Assembly (NCBI GenBank): GCA_046330285.1
Contig: JAXLSX010000001.1
Coordinates: forward strand, 434,001 to 498,000
Length of the DNA: 64,000 bases
Reading direction: 5' to 3'
Origin: RHKX01 sp046330285
GTDB taxonomy: Bacteria > Actinomycetota > Thermoleophilia > Solirubrobacterales > 70-9
The position numbers and the translations under genes were made by a program. Under the pieces are notes generated by a model that saw nothing but the letters and a program-made list of their open reading frames with translations, did no database searches and had not been told where the DNA came from. Below, piece by piece: positions 7,979 through 15,794 of this stretch (position 1 is its first letter; each line of letters begins with the position of its first letter).

Positions 7979-9274
7979 TCAGCTGAAGTAGCCGCGGGTT
8001 CTGCTTGCTTCGACCACCCGGTCGATGCCGATCTCGAACGCCGCCTCGCGGAGGGACTTGCCGTCCTTCTCGGCCCGGGACGCGACCTCGCCGAACGTGC
8101 GTCGCATGACGCCGCGGAGCATGTCGTTGACGGCGTCCTCCTCCCAGCGGAAGTGCTGGAGGTTCTGGACCCACTCGAAGTAGGACACGACGACGCCGCC
8201 GGCGTTGGCGATCAGGTCGGGGACGACGTAGACGTCGTTGTCGGCGAGGATCTGGTCGGCCGCGAAGGTCGTCGGGTTGTTGGCGCCCTCGACCATCAGC
8301 TTGCAGTTGAAGACGCAGGCGTTGTCCTCGTGGACCATGCCGCCGAGCGCGGCCGGGAAGAAGACGTCGCAGGGCACTTCGTAGAAGTCGCCGCCGTCGA
8401 TCTCCTCGGCCTCGGCGAACTCGGTCAGCTTGCCTCCGTGGACGTGGACGTGCTCGACGAGCCGGTCGGCGTCGATGCCGGCCTCGCTGCGGATGGCGCC
8501 GTCCTGGTCGGCGACGGCGACCATCTTCGCGCCGAGTCCCTGCATGATCCGGGCGATCCAGGAGCCGACGTTGCCGAAGCCCTGGACCATGAAGGTCGTC
8601 TCCGCCGGGTCCATGCCCAGCTTCTGCGCCGCCTCCTCGAACATGGTCACGCAGCCGCGGCCGGTTGCAGCCTCTCGACCGTAGGAGCCCTCGAGGGAGA
8701 TCGGCTTGCCGGTGACGACGGCCGGCGTGTGGCCGTTGAGCTTGCCGAACTCGTCCATCAACCAGGCCATGGTCTGGGCGTTGGTGCCGATGTCGGGCGC
8801 GGGGATGTCGCGGTTGGGCCCGATCAGCTTCGAGATCTTGTCCATGAGCGCGCGGGCGATGCCCTCGAGCTCGTGCTCCTTCAGGCCGCGGGTGTCGACG
8901 TTGACGCCGCCCTTGGCGCCGCCGAAGGGAATGCCGGCGACGGCGGTCTTCCAGGTCATCATCGAGGCGAGCGCGCGGACCTCGTCGATGTCGACCTCGG
9001 GGTGGAAGCGCATGCCGCCCTTGTAGGGACCGCGGGCGCCGTTGTGCTGGATCCGGAAGCCGTGGAAGACGTGCATGTCTCCGTCGGAGAGCTTGATCGG
9101 GATCTGGACCGAGATCTCGCGGTAGGGCTCCCAGAAGATCTGGCGCGCGTCCTCCTGCAGGCCGAGGCTGTCCCAGGCCCGGTCGAAGTGGTGGCGGACG
9201 ACTTCGAGCTCGGAGACCCGCGCTCGACGGACTCTCGGATCGGGGTCGGTCTCCTCCAACTCCTCGGTTGCCAT
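7979..9274 (-). CDS. Glu/Leu/Phe/Val dehydrogenase (glutamate dehydrogenase type)
   Basis: 431 residues from the ATG at 9274, preceded by GGGAGGAG. An in-frame GTG at 9361 would extend the protein by 29 residues without similarity. Substrate-binding GPYKGGMRFHP and catalytic-lysine PFGGAKGGVNVD are present, followed by the dinucleotide-binding QGFGNVGSW and a C-terminal NAGGVVVSYFEWVQN, all typical of hexameric glutamate dehydrogenases. It would interconvert glutamate and 2-oxoglutarate with ammonia, using NAD or NADP. The gene stands alone and converges with the collagen-like protein gene, ending 13 bases from it. Confidence 0.92.
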   Translation of the reverse strand: MATEELEETDPDPRVRRARVSELEVVRHHFDRAWDSLGLQEDARQIFWEPYREISVQIPIKLSDGDMHVFHGFRIQHNGARGPYKGGMRFHPEVDIDEVRALASMMTWKTAVAGIPFGGAKGGVNVDTRGLKEHELEGIARALMDKISKLIGPNRDIPAPDIGTNAQTMAWLMDEFGKLNGHTPAVVTGKPISLEGSYGREAATGRGCVTMFEEAAQKLGMDPAETTFMVQGFGNVGSWIARIMQGLGAKMVAVADQDGAIRSEAGIDADRLVEHVHVHGGKLTEFAEAEEIDGGDFYEVPCDVFFPAALGGMVHEDNACVFNCKLMVEGANNPTTFAADQILADNDVYVVPDLIANAGGVVVSYFEWVQNLQHFRWEEDAVNDMLRGVMRRTFGEVASRAEKDGKSLREAAFEIGIDRVVEASRTRGYFS

Positions 9275-9343
9275 CGGTCTCCTCCCGGTTGACGGCTGGC
9301 CGACGGCCATCCTCGCACAGCCACGTACCCGCGGTGGCCTACT

Positions 9344-9349
9344 TACAAT
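9344..9349 (+). promoter_or_regulatory. Possible -10 element (TACAAT) for tRNA-Ala(TGC)
   Basis: TACAAT is a near-consensus -10 hexamer 21 bases before the tRNA 5' end, in otherwise very GC-rich sequence. No clear -35 is visible. It lies between the divergent dehydrogenase gene and the tRNA. Confidence 0.4.
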
Positions 9350-9370
9350 CGCGGGGACCACTCAGGTCAT

Positions 9371-9444
9371 GGGGCCATAGCTCAGTTGGCTAGAGCGCCG
9401 CCCTTGCACGGCGGAGGCCGTGGGTTCGAGTCCCACTGGCTCCA
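9371..9444 (+). tRNA. tRNA-Ala (anticodon TGC)
   Basis: A 74-nt cloverleaf. Acceptor GGGGCCA pairs with TGGCTCC, the anticodon stem CCGCC/GGCGG encloses CTTGCAC giving anticodon TGC (codon GCA and wobble), and the T arm is GTGGGTTCGAGTCCCAC. The discriminator is A and no CCA is encoded. The stop codon of the convergent nuclease gene begins at the very next base. Confidence 0.96.
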
Positions 9445-9885
9445 CTAAGGGATCAGGGTCGCGTCCAGTTCAGGCGTCCGGAACTGGACGGCGTCGTGGG
9501 TCAGGGCCCGCTGGCCGTTCAAGGTAGGAGCCAAGCGAAGGCTGATTCCGGATCGACCCGATCCGAGCATCGACGAAGGCACGTACAGACACAGGTCGGT
9601 GGTGGCGTCATACACCGCGATCCAGTCGACCGTCTCTGCTGTGTATCGCTTGATCCGCTTGACCTTCCCGTGGGTCAGGGAAAGTGACCGGCAGCTGACT
9701 TCGACTACTCGTCCGTCCGACGTCGCGTGTTTTACCTGAACGCGCTCCAGTTCTCTTCCGCGGATAAGGATCAGGTCGAAGTCCGAGTCCTCTCCGTAGG
9801 GAAAGGCGAGCTGATACCCGAGCTCGGCCAGGTGAGCGGCCACCTTGAGCTCGGCCAGATCGCCCTTGCGTTTGGTCGGAGCCAT
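9445..9885 (-). CDS. PD-(D/E)XK-type endonuclease-like protein
   Basis: 146 residues. The N-terminal half shows a PD-(D/E)XK core: Glu12 in KGDLAELKVA, Asp37 in SDFDLILI, then Gln50-x-Lys52 in RVQVKH, the arrangement of the group I intron-type endonuclease-like and Holliday-junction-resolvase-like families. It is followed by beta-rich sequence ending near LYVPSS. There is no intron or inteins next to it, so it is a stand-alone nuclease-fold gene. It runs toward tRNA-Ala(TGC), and its TAG stop directly abuts the tRNA 3' base, so tRNA read-through would produce antisense RNA. GC content is a little lower than in the flanking genes, which fits horizontal acquisition. Target unknown. Confidence 0.75.
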   Translation of the reverse strand: MAPTKRKGDLAELKVAAHLAELGYQLAFPYGEDSDFDLILIRGRELERVQVKHATSDGRVVEVSCRSLSLTHGKVKRIKRYTAETVDWIAVYDATTDLCLYVPSSMLGSGRSGISLRLAPTLNGQRALTHDAVQFRTPELDATLIP

Positions 9886-9928
9886 CCCTCGAGAGTAGGC
9901 CGGGCGTCGGTACCGATCCAGACGTGAA

Positions 9929-9945
9929 CGTCACGGTCTGTGACG
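9929..9945. promoter_or_regulatory. Short perfect inverted repeat between divergent genes
   Basis: CGTCAC-GGTCT-GTGACG, a 6-bp perfect inverted repeat with a 5-base spacer, in the 104-base gap between the nuclease gene and the DUF1275 gene, which point away from each other. It could be an operator for either. Pattern only. Confidence 0.3.
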
Positions 9946-9989
9946 CGAATGTCCCGGCTCCGTCGGGGGGCCGCGTCAGGCTCCGCGCC

Positions 9990-10718
9990 ATGACCGACGG
10001 TGAGCGATCGCTGGGGCGGGATCCCCGGGTCCGGGTCGTCATCCTCGCGCTCGCCGTGATCGCCGGGTGGCTCGATGGGCTGACGTTCGTCGCGCTCGGG
10101 ACGGTGTTCGTGTCGGCGGTCACCGGCGATCTCGTCCAGCTCGGGATCGCCGCCGCCGGAGGAGAGTGGAGCGCCTTCACCGTGCTCGTCGCCGCGCTCG
10201 CGGCTTTCATGGCCGGCACCGCGATCGCGGTCGTGATGGTCAAGGCGGTCGGCTCGAGCGGGTGGCCCGGGCCGGTGCGGCGGCCGCTGCTCGTCCACGC
10301 CGGACTGCTGATCGCCTTCGCTCTGCTCTGGACCCTGATCGGCGACCCACGCCCGGCGACCTCGGGCGCCGTCCTGGTCGCCGCCGTCGCCGCGCTGTCG
10401 GCCGGGATCCAGGGCGCCGTCTTCCTCGGCCTCGGCATCCGCGGCGCCAACGTCAGCGCCGTCACCGGTGTCCTGATGCTGCTCGCTGCCGGGGTCACCG
10501 AGCGGAGCAGCGGCATCGTCGGCCCGCGCAGCGAGCTGCCGCTCTGGGAGCTCGGGCTGATCCTCTCCGTCTACGCAGTCAGCGGCCTGATCGTCGCCCT
10601 GCTGCTCTCCGGCGAGGCCGGGCTGCTCGTCTGGGTTCCGGCGGCGATCGCGCTCGCCGTCATCGCCGCCATCCCCGCCCACAACCCGCTGCCGGCGGCC
10701 GGTCCCGCATCGCCCTGA
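9990..10718 (+). CDS. DUF1275 (YoaK-like) membrane protein
   Basis: 242 residues from the ATG at 9990; an upstream in-frame ATG (9924) would add 22 polar residues without similarity and overlap the inverted repeat. The first helix carries the DUF1275 signature GWLDGLTFVALGTVFVSAVTGDLVQLG (about residues 22-48), and six or seven hydrophobic helices follow. The family is widespread, membrane-bound and of unknown function. It converges with the next gene, ending 13 bases before it. Confidence 0.82.
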   Translation: MTDGERSLGRDPRVRVVILALAVIAGWLDGLTFVALGTVFVSAVTGDLVQLGIAAAGGEWSAFTVLVAALAAFMAGTAIAVVMVKAVGSSGWPGPVRRPLLVHAGLLIAFALLWTLIGDPRPATSGAVLVAAVAALSAGIQGAVFLGLGIRGANVSAVTGVLMLLAAGVTERSSGIVGPRSELPLWELGLILSVYAVSGLIVALLLSGEAGLLVWVPAAIALAVIAAIPAHNPLPAAGPASP

Positions 10719-10731
10719 CGGCGGCTCCGGT

Positions 10732-11337
10732 CTACCCGGTCTCCCGGTCCGCCAGCAGCAGCCCGAGCTGGCCGGCGACGACGCCGTAGGCGAGGTACAG
10801 CCCCGGCAGCCAGGTCGCGACGCCGGCGAAGCGGCCGATGTCGCCCGCGTAGGCGAAGACGTCGGCGGCGGCGAGCACGATCTCAGTGCCGACGCCGAAC
10901 AGCGCCGCGAGGCAGGCGCAGACCAGATCGCCCGGGCCCGTCGCGAACGCAGCGGCGATCACCAGTGCAATCGCGTAGACCAGCGTGATCGCCGCCGGCT
11001 GCGGCTCGCCGCGGACCAGAGCGGTCACCGCGTAGAGGCCGATCACCGCCCCGATCATCAGCGCCGCGCGCCGCAGCCGTTCGCCGTCGCCGTCGCCGCG
11101 TGGCACCTCGCCGCCGACCCGGACCCGGATCCAGCCGAGCGCCGCGGTGCCGGTGCCGACCATCAGCGGGAACCAGAGCTGGCTCTTCCAGACGTACGGC
11201 AGCGGATCCTCGAGGTAGACGGTCGTGCCCGACTCGACGTGGCACATGTCCCCGATCAGTCCGCCGACCGCGCCGACCCCGAACAGCACCGCCAGTCCCG
11301 CGGCCGTGATCCCGCCGCCCCCGCCGCTCTCAGCCAT
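10732..11337 (-). CDS. Multi-pass membrane protein of unknown function
   Basis: 201 residues with five or six predicted membrane helices. The first loop contains GDMCHVESGTTVYLEDPLPY followed by WKSQLWFPLMVGTG, and the last helix region is ATWLPGLYLAYGVVAG. This pattern (an acidic His-containing loop, then W-x-P) is shared, as far as I can recall, with bacterial proteins loosely similar to the INSIG domain; that resemblance is weak. It starts four bases after the RTX-like protein gene and is probably cotranscribed with it. No catalytic motif is visible. Confidence 0.65.
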   Translation of the reverse strand: MAESGGGGGITAAGLAVLFGVGAVGGLIGDMCHVESGTTVYLEDPLPYVWKSQLWFPLMVGTGTAALGWIRVRVGGEVPRGDGDGERLRRAALMIGAVIGLYAVTALVRGEPQPAAITLVYAIALVIAAAFATGPGDLVCACLAALFGVGTEIVLAAADVFAYAGDIGRFAGVATWLPGLYLAYGVVAGQLGLLLADRETG

Positions 11338-11341
11338 CGCG

Positions 11342-11911
11342 CTAGGGGACGCTCTTCAGCGACTCGCAGGTCCCGTTGGAGCTGTCGTCGCCGCTGCCGC
11401 CGTCGCAGAGGTCGTCACCGTCGCCGGCGTCGAAGAGGTCGTCGCCACCACCGCCATAGGACTTGTCATCTCCCGAGCTGCCGTAAAGAGCGTCCTTGCC
11501 GCCCCCACCGTGGAGGTCGTCGTTGCCGGGCCCACCGACGACCCGCGGCGGGTTGGCGAGGCCGCCGAGCGCCTGCCCCTTGCTGAAGTCGTCGCCCCCG
11601 CCACCGAACATCGAGTCCTTGCCCTCGGCGCCGAGAAGGAGATCCTCGCCGGCGCCGGCACAGGCCACGTCGTTGCCCTCGGCGCCGTAGAACTTGTCGT
11701 CGCCACCGCCGAGGTTGACGACGTCCTTCTTCGAGGTGCCGATGACGACGTCCTTGCCGGAGCCGATCGGGTTGCCCTTCTTGTTCTCGGTGATCGTTAC
11801 CGACAGGCCGCGGCAGGTCTGCTTCGAGCCGCCGGCGGCGCTCGCCGCGATCTGCCCGGCGGACAGCGCCGCCAACATGACGAGCAGGGCGATCGGGAGC
11901 GCGCGCTTCAT
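11342..11911 (-). CDS. Secreted RTX-like calcium-binding repeat protein
   Basis: 189 residues with a clear signal peptide (MKRALPIALLVMLAALSAG, cleavage probably after ASA near residue 25). The rest is a series of degenerate Gly-Gly-x-Gly-x-Asp nonapeptides such as LGGGDDKFYG, GGGGDDFSKG, GGPGNDDLHG and GGGGDDLFDAGDGDD, which in this superfamily coil into a calcium-binding parallel beta-roll. Two Cys pairs flank the repeats (Cys33; Cys83; Cys168; Cys184, approximate). No protease or lipase domain is attached, so it looks like a structural or adhesive secreted protein. The start overlaps the stop of the small membrane protein gene by four bases. Confidence 0.85.
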   Translation of the reverse strand: MKRALPIALLVMLAALSAGQIAASAAGGSKQTCRGLSVTITENKKGNPIGSGKDVVIGTSKKDVVNLGGGDDKFYGAEGNDVACAGAGEDLLLGAEGKDSMFGGGGDDFSKGQALGGLANPPRVVGGPGNDDLHGGGGKDALYGSSGDDKSYGGGGDDLFDAGDGDDLCDGGSGDDSSNGTCESLKSVP

Positions 11912-12102
11912 TCTTCGGGAGGATTGCGCACCGCACCGATCAGCGCCAGTACCACCGCAACGCAGACGAACAGCGAGACGATGGCGATCACGACCGTCGC
12001 GACGTTGAGCTCGGCGGTCGCCAGCGCCGCCACCGTCAGCCCGCCGAAGACGACGAGGAACAGGACGCCCCCGGCGATCAGCGATGACGGCCGCCCGCCC
12101 AT
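11908..12102 (-). CDS. Small two-helix membrane protein
   Basis: 64 residues with two hydrophobic helices (about 9-29 and 35-57) and the short tail RNPPEE. It begins one base after the rhomboid-like gene's stop and its own stop overlaps the RTX-like protein start by four bases, so it is part of a coupled run: rhomboid-like, this protein, RTX-like, membrane protein. Function unknown. It might assist the rhomboid-like protein or the secreted protein. Confidence 0.7.
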   Translation of the reverse strand: MGGRPSSLIAGGVLFLVVFGGLTVAALATAELNVATVVIAIVSLFVCVAVVLALIGAVRNPPEE

Positions 12103-12103
12103 G

Positions 12104-12955
12104 TCAGCCCGCCGTGATCGCGCCCGGGGCAGCGGTCGTCCCGCGCCGGATCCGCCCGCTCCGCGCGGCGAGCCAGCCGGCGATCAGCCCGACCGCGAAG
12201 CCGCCGACGTGCGCCAGGTAGGCGCCGCCGCCGCTGGCGATGTCGGTCGAGGCCAGGTTGCCGACGCCGGGGATCAACTGGAGAGCGAACCAGCAGGCGA
12301 TCACGATCGCGGCCGGGATCAGCAGCAGCCCGGCGAGGTACGGCACGAGGCTGAGCGTCACGATCCGACCGCGCGGCCGCAGCACGACGTAGGCGCCGAG
12401 CGCTCCCGAGACGGCCCCGGCGGCGCCGATCACCGGGCCGGTCGCGGCCGGGTCCACGAAGCTCTGCGCATAGGCGGCGCCGTAGCCCGCGAGCAGGTAG
12501 AGGAGCAGGAAGCGCGGCCCGCCGATCAGCCGCTCGACCGCGCCGCCGAAGATCCAGAGGAAGAGCATCGTGATCGCGAAGTGGAGGATGTCGGCGTCGA
12601 GGAACGTCGCCGTCAGCGGCGTCATCCACCACGGCGCCTGATCGAGGTTGTCGGGGATCGGGGTACCGACGGTGCCGCCCGCCTCGACGAGGCCGTTCTC
12701 GCCGCAGACGATCCCCTCCGAGCCGATCCCGCAGACGCTGCCCGGATGGGTCAGCCGGAACGGGATCGCGCCCAGCTCGATCGCCGCCTGATCGCGCTTC
12801 GAGACGTGCTCGGCCGCGAGCTGCGGGCTCGAGGAGTCGTCGCCGGAGAGGGTCAGCTGCCAGCCGAGGACGAGCAGGCTGACGAGGATCAGCGCGAGCG
12901 TCACCCGGGGCGGCCTGCCCTGGGTGTGGCTGTCCTTGAGCGGGATCACGCCCAA
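12104..12955 (-). CDS. Rhomboid-family membrane protein, probably catalytically inactive
   Basis: 283 residues with six predicted helices in the rhomboid core. The helix carrying HFAITMLFLWIFGGAVE and the final AHVGGFAVGLIAG helix (His249) are typical of the family. The nucleophile motif, normally GxSG, reads GAAGAVSGALGAY: residue 179 is Ala (codon GCC, 12421-12419) where Ser is expected. The Asn usually found in HxxxN of helix 2 is also changed (HFAIT). Both changes suggest a pseudoprotease that binds rather than cleaves membrane proteins. A long extracytoplasmic insert (about residues 40-115) separates helix 1 from the core. It is first in a coupled run of small membrane and secreted protein genes. 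Confidence 0.85.
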   Translation of the reverse strand: MGVIPLKDSHTQGRPPRVTLALILVSLLVLGWQLTLSGDDSSSPQLAAEHVSKRDQAAIELGAIPFRLTHPGSVCGIGSEGIVCGENGLVEAGGTVGTPIPDNLDQAPWWMTPLTATFLDADILHFAITMLFLWIFGGAVERLIGGPRFLLLYLLAGYGAAYAQSFVDPAATGPVIGAAGAVSGALGAYVVLRPRGRIVTLSLVPYLAGLLLIPAAIVIACWFALQLIPGVGNLASTDIASGGGAYLAHVGGFAVGLIAGWLAARSGRIRRGTTAAPGAITAG

Positions 12956-13009
12956 TAGGTTGGCCGATCGGCGCCGCGCGGGCGATCCCGCCGCGCGGCG
13001 CCTCTGCCG

Positions 13010-13348
13010 TCAGGGCGTGCAGTTGTCGACGATCAGCGGCTCGACCGGATCGTCGGGCTTCAGGTCGGTTGCCTGCGCGGAGACCAGCAACAGGAAGTCG
13101 CGGTCCGTGTCGACGCCGTCGCACTCCGGGTTGGCTGCGGTGACCGCCTCGATCGTCGCCTGCTTCTCGTCCTCGAGCTGGAGGATGAAGTCGCTCGCGG
13201 TCAGGCCGGCGGCGGCGTCGGTCGCCGGGTCGGCGGCGGTCCCGGTCTCATCGCCGCCGCCGCAGGCGGCAAGGCCGAGCGCCAGGGTCGCGGTAGCCGC
13301 CGCGACCACAGCCCGGGCGCGGCCGGTCGGTGTGTGCTTGGTGTCCAT
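13010..13348 (-). CDS. Small putative lipoprotein
   Basis: 112 residues with a Lys/Arg-containing N-terminus, a hydrophobic stretch and a lipobox, LGLAAC, followed by GGGDETGT, typical of a lipid-modified Cys near residue 29. The mature part (about 80 residues) is Asp/Ala/Thr-rich and has two further cysteines (CDGVD and DNCTP), which may form a disulfide. No family recognised. It stands between lipA and the rhomboid-like gene on the same strand. Confidence 0.72.
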   Translation of the reverse strand: MDTKHTPTGRARAVVAAATATLALGLAACGGGDETGTAADPATDAAAGLTASDFILQLEDEKQATIEAVTAANPECDGVDTDRDFLLLVSAQATDLKPDDPVEPLIVDNCTP

Positions 13349-13459
13349 GGTTCGCTCCTCGGTTCGGGTGCAGTGCGCTCACCCTCGCCCCGCGCGGGCG
13401 CCACCGCATCGGGGCAACCCCCAAAGCCCATCCCCAATATCGCGGCGCCGAACCTGCGC

Positions 13460-14443
13460 CTAGGCGCCGGCCGCGAGCGCCTCGCGGGCGCTCTCGTCGG
13501 CGTGGTAGCTCGAGCGGACCAGCGGGCCCGCCGCCACCGACTCGAAGCCGATCTTCCGCGCCTCGGCGGCGAGGGCGTCGAACTCCTCCGGCTCCCAGTA
13601 GCGGACGACCGGCAGGTGCCGCTCGGTCGGCCGCAGGTACTGGCCGACGGTCAGCACCTGGACCCGGTGCTCGCGGAGGATCCCGAACGTCTCGACCATC
13701 TCGTCGAAGCTCTCGCCGAGCCCGACCATCAGCCCCGACTTCGTGATCACCTCGCTGCCGCCCATCTCCTTCGCCATCTTCAACACCCGGGCCGAGCGCT
13801 CGAACTTCGAGCCGCGACGGGCGATCGGGTAGAGCCGCGGAACGACCTCGCAGTTGTGGTTGAAGACGTCGGGGCGTTCGGCGATGACCTTCGCCAGCGG
13901 CATCTCCTGGCCGCGGAAGTCCGGGGTCAGCACCTCGACCTTGCAGCCCGGCGCCTGCATCCGGATCGAGCGGATGACGCCGACGAAGGCACTCGCGCCG
14001 TAGTCCGGCAGGTCGTCGCGGTCGACCGACGTGATGACCGCGTGCTTCAGCCCCATCTGCGCGACCGACCGGGCGACGCGCGCCGGCTCGAGCGGGTCGT
14101 TCCACGTCGGCTTGCCCGTGTTGACGTTGCAGAAGCCGCAGCGGCGGGTGCAGGTGTCGCCGAGGATCATGAACGTCGCGGTGCCGCGCTCCCAGCACTC
14201 GCCGATGTTCGGGCAGTTCGCCTCGGCGCAGACGGTGTGGAGGCCCTCGGCCTTGATCTGCGACTTCAGCTCTCGGTACTTGGGCCCGCCGGGCGGCGGC
14301 ACCTTCAGCCAGCGTGGCTTCCGCTCCCGGAACGGCAGCCCCTGGACCTTCTCGATCGCGATCCCGCCCGGGCGCGCGCGAGAGCGGGTCTTGTGCTCGC
14401 GCTCCGGCGGCGCCGCCGATCGGGAGGGGGGAGGCGTGCTCAC
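13460..14443 (-). CDS. lipA: Lipoyl synthase
   Basis: 327 residues. It carries both Fe-S cluster motifs: CAEANCPNIGEC (Cys72, Cys77, Cys83) for the auxiliary cluster and CTRRCGFC (Cys98, Cys102, Cys105) for the radical-SAM cluster. PGGPKYRELKSQIKAEGLHTVC and LTVGQYLRPTERHLPV are also typical of LipA. It inserts two sulfurs into octanoyl groups on lipoyl domains, completing lipoate on the 2-oxoacid dehydrogenase E2. The octanoyl transferase lipB and an E2 gene are elsewhere in the window (38023-41148), so the pathway genes are split. The RSSYHAD motif near the C-terminus holds the conserved Ser that binds the auxiliary cluster. Confidence 0.95.
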   Translation of the reverse strand: MSTPPPSRSAAPPEREHKTRSRARPGGIAIEKVQGLPFRERKPRWLKVPPPGGPKYRELKSQIKAEGLHTVCAEANCPNIGECWERGTATFMILGDTCTRRCGFCNVNTGKPTWNDPLEPARVARSVAQMGLKHAVITSVDRDDLPDYGASAFVGVIRSIRMQAPGCKVEVLTPDFRGQEMPLAKVIAERPDVFNHNCEVVPRLYPIARRGSKFERSARVLKMAKEMGGSEVITKSGLMVGLGESFDEMVETFGILREHRVQVLTVGQYLRPTERHLPVVRYWEPEEFDALAAEARKIGFESVAAGPLVRSSYHADESAREALAAGA

Positions 14444-14479
14444 GCGCCTACCGTACCGACCGCGTGGCGTGGGCCCCGC

Positions 14480-14866
14480 TCACTCCTCGAGCTCTGAGGA
14501 GGCGCGCTCGGCACGCCGCGATGCGGCGCCCGGCAGCCGGTCGACGGCACGGCCGATCCGCTCGACCGTCCCCTCGAGCGGGGAGACGATCATCACGGCC
14601 TGCGTCAGCGTCGGCAGCGCCGCGACGATTTCCTCGCCGAGGGCGGCGACCCGCTCGGCGTGCTCGTCCATCACCTCGGCCTGCTTGCTGAGCTGACGAC
14701 CCAGCTCCTCCATCGCCGACCCGAGGCTCTCGATCCGCTCGCCGCGCTTCTCGAGCCGGTCCAGCCTCTCCAGTCCCACGCGCGAGGACTCCGCGATCGT
14801 GTGGAGGTCGTCGAGAGCCCGCAGGACCAGCCGGGCCGGCAGCAGGACGTCGAGCGGCGAGGGCAC
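14480..14866 (-). CDS. Coiled-coil hypothetical protein
   Basis: 128 residues, almost entirely heptad-like helix: LERLDRLEKRGERIESLGSA and MEELGRQLSKQAEVMDEHAERV. A short uncharged segment follows (EEIVAALPTLTQAVMIVSP), then a basic end. No membrane segment or enzyme motif is present. Small coiled-coil proteins of this sort are common in actinobacteria, but no function is known. It is in the same minus-strand run as lipA, 36 bases upstream of it. Confidence 0.65.
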   Translation of the reverse strand: MPSPLDVLLPARLVLRALDDLHTIAESSRVGLERLDRLEKRGERIESLGSAMEELGRQLSKQAEVMDEHAERVAALGEEIVAALPTLTQAVMIVSPLEGTVERIGRAVDRLPGAASRRAERASSELEE

Positions 14867-14894
14867 CGCGTCAGGGTACCGCCGGACGAACGGC

Positions 14895-15698
14895 TCAGGC
14901 GACGTCGACTGCGGCCAGCAGGTACTCGGCCTCGACGTGCATCGACCCGTCGCTCGCCTCGTTCGCGTCGGCGTAGAGAGCGGTCAGCTGCTCGCGCAGC
15001 GGCTCCCACTTGCCGTCGACCTCGAGCACCTCCTTGGCCATCACCGTCGGCCCGAGGATCCGCTCGTTGCGCGTCATCCAATCCTCGATCGAGTCGTCCC
15101 GGAACGGCACGCTCAACGTCTCGCATGTGACCCGCTCGCCGGCGAAGAGCTCGTTCACCCGCTCCTCGGTGCCCCAGAGGACCGGTGGCTGGAAGCCCTC
15201 CGGCGGCGGCGGCATGTTCGCGCCGATCAGGCCGAACATGCGCCCGTTCAGCCCGGCCGGCGTCCAGGCGCAGGTGACGACCCGCCCCCCCGGGCGGCAG
15301 ACCCGCCGCAGCTCGTCGGCGGCCCGCTGCTGATGCGGGGCGAACATCACGCCGAACACCGAGGTCACGCAGTCGAACGAGTCGTCGTCGAACGGGAGGT
15401 TCTCGGCGTCGCCGACGATGAACTCCGCCTCGACGCCCGCCTCCCGGGCCCGCTCGCCGGCGATCTCGATCAACTTCGGCGTCAGATCGAGGCCGGTGAC
15501 GTCGGCGCCCCGGCGCGCGGCGATCAGGGCCGCGTTGCCGGTGCCGGTGGCAACGTCGAGGACGCGCTTGCCCTCGCTCGCCCCGGCGCGGTCGACTGCC
15601 GCCTCGGACGCCCCCTCGATCATCTCGGCGATCGCGGCGTAGTCGCCGATCGTCCACATGTGACGCTGGCGGTCCTTGATGACGTCCAGGTCGCTCAT
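14895..15698 (-). CDS. Class I SAM-dependent methyltransferase
   Basis: 267 residues. SAM-binding motif I is VLDVATGTGNAAL (about residues 46-58), motif II is VTGLDLTPKLIEIAGE, and the post-motif is VGDAENLPFDDDSFDCVTSV; PGGRVVTCAWTP matches motif III. This is the UbiE/methyltransf_11 type, methylating a small molecule. The N-terminal RHMWTIGDYAAIAEMIEG resembles family members with an active-site lid. It follows the P450 gene after 96 bases, so modification of the same compound is conceivable but unproven. Confidence 0.88.
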   Translation of the reverse strand: MSDLDVIKDRQRHMWTIGDYAAIAEMIEGASEAAVDRAGASEGKRVLDVATGTGNAALIAARRGADVTGLDLTPKLIEIAGERAREAGVEAEFIVGDAENLPFDDDSFDCVTSVFGVMFAPHQQRAADELRRVCRPGGRVVTCAWTPAGLNGRMFGLIGANMPPPPEGFQPPVLWGTEERVNELFAGERVTCETLSVPFRDDSIEDWMTRNERILGPTVMAKEVLEVDGKWEPLREQLTALYADANEASDGSMHVEAEYLLAAVDVA

Positions 15699-15794
15699 CG
15701 CTGACTCCTCCCTGTTGCTCCCACTCCCACGGTCAGGGTATACGCGAAATCCGGTGCCGTCGAGTCGATTCGGCAGCCGGCAACCGGCCCGAAC

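Noticed and set aside
9371..9444. tRNA-Ala(TGC) as an integration site for a genomic island
   Set aside because: No integrase and no direct repeat of the tRNA 3' end was found downstream within the window, so an island claim is not supported.
11342..11911. Tandem DNA repeats in the RTX-like gene
   Set aside because: The periodicity is a protein-level nonapeptide pattern with divergent codons, not a DNA repeat array or CRISPR.
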